Part shown: piece by piece, positions 57,091 to 64,000 of the stretch | How positions within the stretch are numbered: the first letter of the stretch is position 1 | Layout of the letters: each line of letters opens with the position of its first letter | Origin: Eutypa lata | Taxonomy: Eukaryota > Ascomycota > Sordariomycetes > Xylariales > Diatrypaceae | Assembly: GCA_022661535.1 (NCBI GenBank) | Contig: JAKULF010000013.1 | Span: forward strand, 310,001 to 374,000 | DNA: 64,000 nucleotides | Direction: 5' to 3' | Position numbers and translations under genes: made by a program | The notes under the pieces: generated by a model | Database searches by the model: none | What the model saw: the letters and a program-made list of their open reading frames with translations, nothing else | What the model was told of the DNA's origin: nothing

Positions 57091-58719
57091 ATGGCAGATC
57101 TCGTCGAGAAATTGACCGCCTCTGGAGGCACTGAATCCGCAGGTAGGGCAACATGCTTAGCCATGCGAGTGCTGTTGCACAGCGCAATCGAGTCGGACAA
57201 CAGTTGATACTTGACTAGGATTCCTCAACGACATCATTGAGCAGCTATGGCCCAACATCAACGTTGCTGGCTGCAGGATGGTGAAAGAGATCGTCGAGCC
57301 CATCTTCGCCTCCACGCTCCCGGGTCCTCTGGCCACGCTCAGGTTTATCAAGGTTGACCTTGGGCATGTTCCCATGCGGGTGTCTGAGGTGGACGTACAC
57401 AAGGTCGACAATGGTGGTATCAAGCTTGACATGAATGTGACATGGGAGGGACGGAGCGATATTGACTTAGATGGAAAGATGGTCCCCAAGATGGTGAGAC
57501 GTTATCGCCGAGAAGATCTGATGTTTGGCTCATGCATTGCTAAATTGGACTGTAGGGCATCGAACATATTCATTTGAAGGGTAGACTGTCCATTTTGCTC
57601 GCTCCCTTGACGAATATGATTCCTTTCGTACGGTACCCTCCTTAGTCCATGCTCTCCTGATTTGTTATTAAAACTCGGAACCAGATGGGGGCGGCACAGG
57701 TTGCTTTTATCAACGCCCCAGAGCTCAAGCTCAACTTCACCGACGCAGCCGATTTCGCAGACTGGGCTTTGGTGGATAAGGCCATTCGCAAGGTTATCCT
57801 CAACACCATCTGCTCCATGGCCGTCCTCCCCAACCGCTACCTCGTCAAGATTGACAGCAACAACGACTACTTCAAGACATACCTGCCTTATTTGGGCGCC
57901 CTGCGCCTGACGGTCGAGAGGGCCACTGGCATCGTTGGTCCAGAGAAGACCGGTGCCAAGAAGCTGTTCGCCAAGATTGTCAAGGACGTTCCCGACTGCT
58001 ACTGCAAGGTCAGCATCGGTGCCGAGAAAGAGTGGCGCACCTCGATCAAGAAGAACGACACAGATCCAGAGTGGAATGAGACCCATGACTTCCTCGTTGC
58101 CGATTACGACCAGCAGATTCTCATCGACGTCCAGGACGACGATCTCGGCGGTGATGACGACATTGGTATCGCCACGACCACTGTCAAGAACATCTTGCTC
58201 AGCGGTGGCTCGCAGGAGCTGCCACTCACCCACAAGGGCGAATCCACCGACGCCAATGTCGTTGTTCATGCCAGGTTCTACAACTTCGTCGACGACGCAG
58301 GTGCGATCACGTCCACCGAGAGCGAGAACGAGGGCCAGATTGTCGGCCTGGCCACGGTGCTTATCGCGAGCGCTCTCGGCCTCCAGGGCCAGCACGATGA
58401 GCTGAACCCAAGTGTCCAGGTGACGTGGGGGGCATATGAGTTCCGCACCGCAGCTAAATCCTATAGCCCAGGAACGGACATCTTCAATCCTTCTTTCGAC
58501 CAGGCCTTCAGAATCCCGGTGACGACTGACTTGCTTTCCGACCCTGGAAGCTTCAAGATCGCCTTGCTGAACAAAAACGATGAGACCGGGTCCATTGAGA
58601 TCCCTTTCGAAGACGTCCTTCAATCCCCTGGTTTGGTCAAAGAGGAGAGCTTCGACGTGGGCTATGGTGCAACAGTTAGAGCGAGCATCTCCCTCCGCGG
58701 GTTGCAACCGAGTCGTTAA
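57091..58719 (+). CDS. SMP domain plus C2 domain protein (tricalbin/extended-synaptotagmin-like), without membrane anchor
   Basis: Model join(57091..57142, 57219..57493, 57556..57627, 57685..58719), 477 residues. After a short N-terminus (MADLVEKLTASGGTESAG) an SMP lipid-binding domain covers about 19-210. Landmarks are FLNDIIEQLWPNINVA, FIKVDLGHVPMRV, IEHIHLKGRLSILLAPL, NMIPFMGAAQVAFI and LKLNFTDAADF. A C2 domain follows at about 268-365 (LRLTVERATGIVG, NDTDPEWNETHDF, DVQDDDLGGDDDIG), with acidic residues suited to calcium binding, and a second, weaker C2-like region at about 385-477. Tricalbins and E-Syts tether ER to plasma membrane and move lipids, but normally have an N-terminal membrane hairpin. 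None is seen here and upstream sequence offers no coding extension, so this is a soluble variant or the anchor is missed. Splice signals are normal throughout. Confidence 0.85.
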
Positions 58720-60379
58720 GCTAGCGGTATTCCTACGCGGATTTTAACTTGATTGGTTTGTTCATGTAGAATTAAGCGATGCATAGGACGAAATGACATT
58801 TGTGTTATACACATGCCTTTATCCGCACTTGTCTCCCGGTGTTGCAATAATCCTTAAAATCATAATCCATGAAATTATTGTAGTTCACAGCCAGCAGAGC
58901 TCCTATTTTATGGGGCATACGAAGAGGAATGAGAATGCAGTTGAGTAGATCGAGTTGCGTAAGGGGTAGAGAGTTAAACTGTGGTCAGGGTGTCTTTGGC
59001 ATAAAATGCCTCATGGCATTCAGGCTGGCAAGTAACGCCACCATTGCAACGCCGTGGCAACCAAATGGTGGCCACCAAGCTTGCAACGTAACTTATATAG
59101 GATTTTTATATATTGCGCAACTTGTAATACAATTTACCGAAATTATAATTAATAATTATCAATTATTATTATAACATCGAATAACTTTATATAATAAATA
59201 AATATATTATTATTATACGAAAAAAAAAAAATTTAAATTATAAATATTATTTCGTCGATTTATATATAACGTTATAAAGCCGTAATTATAACTTTAAATT
59301 AATCTTTAATATCGTAATAATTATTATTAAATATAATTTAAAAACTCGTTATTAATAATTAATATATATTTATATATAAAATATTAATATATAATTTATA
59401 AATATCGTTATAATTTATATACGAAAAAATAATCGTTAAATTTCGAAATAATTAAATGTTTAAATAATTCGTAAAATTAATAACGAATATTTTTATAATA
59501 AATAATTTTATAACGAATAATTTATTTTTATATTTTAAAAAAAGTTAAAATATTAAAATTAAAATTATAATATTTATTTTTAATTTTATTTTTAACTTTT
59601 ATTAAATTTCGATTATTTATATAACGAGTATAATTTATTATATAACGTAATTATTAACGTTTATCGTAATTTATTAAATCGAAGGTATTAATGCATTATA
59701 AGTAACGTAATTTACATAGCCAGTTAGTGAAGTGGATTGCGTTACTTGTTAACTTGATGGCATTCCGATTAACCTTAAGTTATAAGTTTTCCGAGTGACG
59801 CATACAACCATGAAGGACCTAATATATTTAATGCAACCCAAATTGTAAACTCACGACCTGGATAGGATTTAAACACGGCTGCTCATGTGACTGAACTGAA
59901 ACAAAGTGTGCAATGTTTGAGCTGCTGCTTACCCTAGTATTGCTTTTTAGATTTTCTTCCTATTTCAAAATTATGTTATCCGTCTACTAACCCGCTCGCT
60001 ACATAATAATTGAGAATCGGAGTTCATTCTGCTGCCTCCTTAGGCGATGGCCATTAGAGTCCCCATCATAACTCCTATAACGAAGCGTGGCTTCTGGTCT
60101 TGATTTTACGGTAACAAGGGATGAAGAGGTAAATTACTTAGATTGATTGCTAAGAAACTAGCAGAAAGGAATGACTATCTAAGGAAATATCTACCCTTAT
60201 ATACTCTGAATGGTTTCGTATGTAGGCTGCAAGAACCCCTTGGCGATCCGTATCAAGATGTGATTTATGAATAATATATGTGACAGGATCCTGGAATGAG
60301 TGGTTGGTCACAACTCCCCGTAGTCCTCCAACGAGAAGGTCGCATTTGATAGCACTGCGATCGTATTCCTTGAAAATGA
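58720..60379. other. Intergenic region containing an AT-rich block
   Basis: Between convergent genes. Its middle (about 59104-59690) is extremely AT-rich; the flanks are ordinary sequence without a supported gene. The segment 60150-60380 is open on the minus strand only because it trails the next gene. Confidence 0.5.
59104..59690. repeat. Extremely AT-rich, RIP-like block
   Basis: Most of the block is made of A and T. Within about 59341-59690 nearly every C is followed by G (ATCG, AACG, TTCG), with only isolated CT exceptions and no CA until 59694. A run of 12 A lies near 59220. This is what repeat-induced point mutation leaves when it converts C outside CpG; the original element cannot be recognised. 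Confidence 0.7.
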
Positions 60380-63048
60380 CTACAGCGAAGCAGTGCTTTT
60401 GAGAGATATCGGGGCCTGCATGTAGCTGGAAATCTTTTCCTGGGTCCACGGCCCCGTCTTTCCGATGGTCGTGACGATGCCGGTCGTGGCGCCGCCCCCG
60501 AGCAGCACGGCGAAGATGCCGCGCAGCGGGAAATCTTCGTATGTCGGATAGCTCAGATCGAACGGCTGGGCGTGAGCGAAGAGGTCCTCTACGGTCTCAT
60601 GGCCGACAAGCGATCCGGGTTTGATTGCCAGTATCTTCGGATGGATGTTGTGGTAGTCGGTGTTGATGCTGGGGTCGCCGAAGATGTAGGTCCCTCCGCT
60701 ACCCCAATGTTCTATCTCGAGGTTGGCAACGGATTCCGTGGTGTTCGGGATCCTACTTGCTGGAATCTGCCAGGGCGCGACAGGGACCTATATTACAAGT
60801 TGGTGTCAGTAACTAGAGGCTAGATCTGGAAGGTCTTCGAATCTCATGGGTTCTTTCTACGTTGTCGTGACAAATGCCAACCAACGAAATGACACAATGT
60901 GAAATTGGTGGCTCTCTGACAAAGGGAATGAACACTCTGGGTGCTTACCTGCAACTCTAGACTTAGGGTGCTGCAGAAGTCGAAGAACCGACCCCACTCA
61001 TACGAACTATAGCAGTAGCTGTTCACATAAGCACGCTGGGTGAAGTCATCAGCTTCATAGCGATCGATAGCCAGGAAGTCGGGAGCATATTCAGAATCGT
61101 ATACGCCAAGCTCCTTGATGTAGTTGGCCGTCAACTTGGCCTTCTCCGCCGGGCTTTCATCTAAGTAGACCCACTCTGAGCTACCGACGCCCCAGAGGTT
61201 GACTTGCCATCCGAACGTCACCTCCTCGGCAACTGTTCGTATCAACCAGTTGACAGCAAATACGTAGCCTTTAAGAGTGTCGGTGATGGCGCTGGGGACT
61301 TCAACGTCCACGTTGCGGTAGTTGAGCGCCTCCTCCAGCGAATTCCGAACCGGCATCACGAAGTCTGGGCTAACGCCCTTCTGGCACTCTCCGAGAAAGT
61401 CAGGGTTGACGATGTAGCCTGCGGGTACGGGTTTTTTGCTCGCCTCCTTAGCCAACTTCAATGATAGGATCAAATTGCCGAAGCTATGCGCGAGTTGAGT
61501 CTCGTTCGTTAGCTGGCTAATCACGTCACCCAGCGACAAGTTGACTGTGTACGAAATCATGATGGGCAGCACCGAATGGTCACCTTCGAGCTGACTTTCT
61601 ATCTTAGCCGCGAGCTCGACCGTCTTCGTGGTGGCAGGGTCGTCAACCAGGTTGATCCCCGGGTCGCCAGCACCGTCGTTGCCGGCGTACTTGAACAGCG
61701 AAGACGCCCGGGCTGCGACGAAGGCCGTTCCATCCAGGTCAACCAAGTCGGAAAGGGCGCCGAAGCTTAGAAATTCCTGGAACCCCTTGACTTTGAGATT
61801 GGCCCCGCGTCGCGTTGTCAACTGCAGAGTCGTGCTGCCGTCGCTTGCGACAGTCAGAGTGCAAGGGCTTTCGATAGCGTAGACAGTCCAGTCACTGATA
61901 AAGCCTTTGACGGCTACGTTGTAATCGCCAGGAGCAACAGGCACTTCAAGCTTGACTGTGCCTTGGCTCACAGGGATTGCTTGCTCGTAGATCAGGTCTG
62001 AGGCCTCTGAACTGAGCCGCACGGAGATGGCTGTGTCAGGGTCCGTGACATCTGACAGCAAGGATATACGTAGATCCACGAAGCCTGAGGAGTCTATTTC
62101 CTTTGATTTGATATTGTCCTGGTCAATGGAAACCTTGAATAGCGTGTTCGATAGAGAAATGGTGGAGAAGAAGCTATATTTAACATTGTTCAGAGTGATC
62201 TGGGCATTGATATCGGCTTTACCTGATGAGGGCAGCCGACGGAGCTCTGTCTTGCGGTTGCCGGGGCTAGAGAAATCGGCAAGGAGTTCTCCGGTACTGG
62301 TTTTGACAACTGTGACATGGAGCTGTTCTTTCTCGATTGGCGACGGAAGCTGTCCGACCTCCACGTTTAAGGCAGAGTATTTGGACACGTTGCCATAGGT
62401 CACCTTAACGGTCGTTGTTTCGCCAGTAACGACAGTTATTTGGTCCGGCGAAACAATGGCGGTGGCAACAACAGTTTGGGCTTCGTCGGCGAGGTCGTCT
62501 ACTATGACGGTGTAGTTTCCAGGTACTACACTGCATGAGATAGTCTCACCAGGCCCCACAGAGCACGATTCGCGTGTGCTATCTTGTTCGAGGTATATCA
62601 CCTGCTTTGCGTTCTTTAATGCCGGGTCTGGGGCATCTGCACACTGGATCTCAACGTAGCCCAAAGGTAGCTCATCGGCATAGAGCTCGAAGGAGTTGAT
62701 GTACGTGTCGGTGTCATCTGCCAGGTTACCATTGATGTCCCAAGTCAGACTATCAATAGACTTGAATGTATGGGAACTCTCGACAATAATCTTTGCCGTA
62801 ACAATTTTTGTGCCATCTCCAAGGGTCCCCTGGCGAATGTCTGACGACGTCTGCTGCCACGGATTAAACAGAACATCGACGGTTATCCCTGTGTTAGGGG
62901 GCGCCTTGAACTTGACGCCTAAGAAACCTCCAATAGTCACAGGCGAACCATCTTCGTAGCGGATGTTCGTGTTGACCAGTGTTCCGTAGTATTCGCCGGG
63001 GTTATGGGCGGTGGTATCACAGACAATCCTTTTCGCTGCTGATGGCAT
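60380..63048 (-). CDS. Large multidomain protein, beta-sandwich N-terminal region and glycosidase-like C-terminal domain
   Basis: Model complement(join(60380..60787, 60949..63048)), 835 residues, with a single intron (donor GTAAGC, acceptor TAG). No signal peptide is seen at MPSAAKRIVCDTTAHNPGEY. The first 150 residues look like a carbohydrate-binding or cohesin-type beta sandwich (VNTNIRYEDGSPVTIGGFLG, VDVLFNPWQQTSSDIRQG). They are followed by two or three repeats of Ig/carboxypeptidase-regulatory-like strands (VVPGNYTVIVDDLADEAQTV, VAPGDYNVAVKGFISDW). The C-terminal 350 residues contain a probable TIM-barrel hydrolase: FAVNWLIRTVAEEVTFGWQV, PDFLAIDRYEADDF, VAPWQIPASRIP, LEIEHWGSGGTYIFGDPSIN. 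Acidic residues in DRYEADD and EIEHW are catalytic candidates. It could degrade or bind cell-wall glycans, but family membership is not certain. A TATAA-like element is at 63181-63189. Confidence 0.65.
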
Positions 63049-64000
63049 GGTGAGGTTTCCGAAGTAGTTGATGTGATAATAGGGTGATCAATGCCAAGAA
63101 GGGTAGATAACGTAGTGAGCTTGAGAGAGGATCTGAAGTTATTGTAAGGTAATATGGTATAATGAGTAAGAGGAATAGCTACTTATATAGTTAGTTTCTT
63201 CGCATTGTACCACGAAGTTCAACCCGGACAAGGACAATGATCTTAAGTCATCATACTGCAAATCGGCGATGTCCTGTCATCGGGAAATAGAGACTCCCTT
63301 AGTTCGATCGGCAATGGTATCGTACGGCGTGTTATACGAACTTAGATAGGCCAATAAGAACATCACCAACTTTTCGTCCTGTCGATGATTTCTTGTTCCT
63401 GACGATGTCTTAATGTCTAGCTAAAATTCACCTATCCCATGAACGTAGCGGTGTGAAACTTAGGGCAACGGTATATTGCTGCGGGTCTGAGTTGTACGCT
63501 AGTTTCAGCTTATTTCATACAGCGTTAATGCATCAATAGTGACACGTAGTGTAACGCAATGATCGAATAGTTACGGGTATCACGTACGGCGAGAGCAACC
63601 GCATCTCGGCGTATACACGGTTGTGTGGCGTCTTTCTGGTGAGCTGAAGATGGCACGGGGTTTCCTCATAACACAATCGGTGCGCCGTCCAGAAGCAATG
63701 AATCGGCGATGATAGAGAGAGCTAACCAAGAAGGGCTTCAACAGGCGGTTCTCTTAAACTGAAGATGCTTCTAGCTCTTAGACAACCACTTCTCCACTTC
63801 TGCCTGACGTAGACCGGTGACAGTCTCTATATTACACGATAGATGAAGGTGGATAGGGTCGGTGAAAACTTAGATTTGTCACACGACATCGATGAAAATA
63901 TCGGCAGGTGTAAGTGTTTCCATTTGGTCGCTCCATGCATATAACGGGCTTGAGTGGCAGCGCTAGATGATGTCTCAGGACGTAATGTGCCATCGGTATT
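63049..64000. other. Promoter region of the large multidomain gene and window edge
   Basis: No further gene is supported to the right edge. The first 150 bases are the probable core promoter and leader of the leftward gene. Confidence 0.5.
63181..63189 (-). promoter_or_regulatory. Possible TATA box of the 60.4-63.0 kb gene
   Basis: The minus strand reads TATATAAGT about 135 bases upstream of the ATG at 63048. Position and sequence fit a fungal core promoter; no functional data. Confidence 0.4.

Noticed and set aside
57502..58707. 401-codon minus-strand frame
   Set aside because: Antisense shadow of the C2-domain exon, where the plus strand has clear SMP/C2 motifs.

Overview
The window looks like chromosomal DNA of a filamentous ascomycete (Pezizomycotina). 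Nearly every gene is broken by short introns of about 48-110 bases with GTAAGT/GTATGT-type donors, CTAAC/CTGAC-type branch sites and CAG/TAG acceptors. The gene content is typical of moulds: an NLR-type NACHT-ankyrin protein, a DUF7580 protein, an SAT4/PTH11-type rhodopsin-domain protein, a secreted bicupin and a TRF-type telobox factor. A 0.6 kb AT-rich block has a RIP-like base pattern. No rRNA, confident tRNA, CRISPR array, transposase or plasmid feature was seen. Eighteen gene models are given; exon junctions were derived by eye from splice signals plus reading-frame continuity and are listed in each entry.

Layout. 0-8.2 kb: two small genes that may belong to the fungal NLR/amyloid-signalling world (a HeLo/SesA-like helical protein at 2.1-2.7 kb and a small protein with a HET-s-like motif at 3.8-4.5 kb), then a seven-TM rhodopsin-domain protein (minus strand, 6.6-8.2 kb). 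9.9-18 kb: a secreted SBP56/methanethiol-oxidase-like protein (minus), a secreted bicupin oxalate decarboxylase (plus), and a Cys/His-rich repeat protein with about 17 CxxH units (minus). 19.3-22.6 kb: a 1002-residue TRF-domain plus telobox-Myb protein (minus). 25.2-26.9 kb: NAD(P)-dependent aldehyde dehydrogenase (AldA-like). 27.4-31.4 kb: NACHT-ankyrin NLR. 33.1-34.6 kb: single-pass membrane protein with a mucin-like ectodomain. 36.6-42.1 kb: two coiled-coil proteins separated by about 3.9 kb without a supported gene. 42.7-43.6 kb: pyridoxamine-phosphate-oxidase-like flavin protein with a C-terminal membrane segment. 44.2-49.3 kb: a divergent pair, DUF7580 protein (minus) and a large C2H2 zinc-finger protein (plus). 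49.8-51.2 kb: secreted metzincin-like protease with a 6-base exon. 53.4-54.9 kb: type II membrane protein with a possible beta-propeller lectin-like domain. 55.1-55.9 kb: intronless SDR. 57.1-58.7 kb: SMP-plus-C2 lipid-transfer-type protein. 59.1-59.7 kb: RIP-like AT block. 60.4-63.0 kb: large multidomain protein with a probable glycosidase-like C-terminus.

There is no single operon-like pathway. The clearest themes are non-self recognition (NACHT-ankyrin, DUF7580, C2H2 finger, helical/HET-s-like small proteins) and extracellular or carbon metabolism (oxalate decarboxylase, SBP56-like oxidase, aldehyde dehydrogenase, metzincin). The most unusual items are the CxxH repeat protein whose three introns all split a histidine codon at or next to the CxxH position, the 6-base exon inside the metzincin, the 25-base exon that carries the NLR P-loop, and the AT block in which nearly all surviving cytosines are in CpG.
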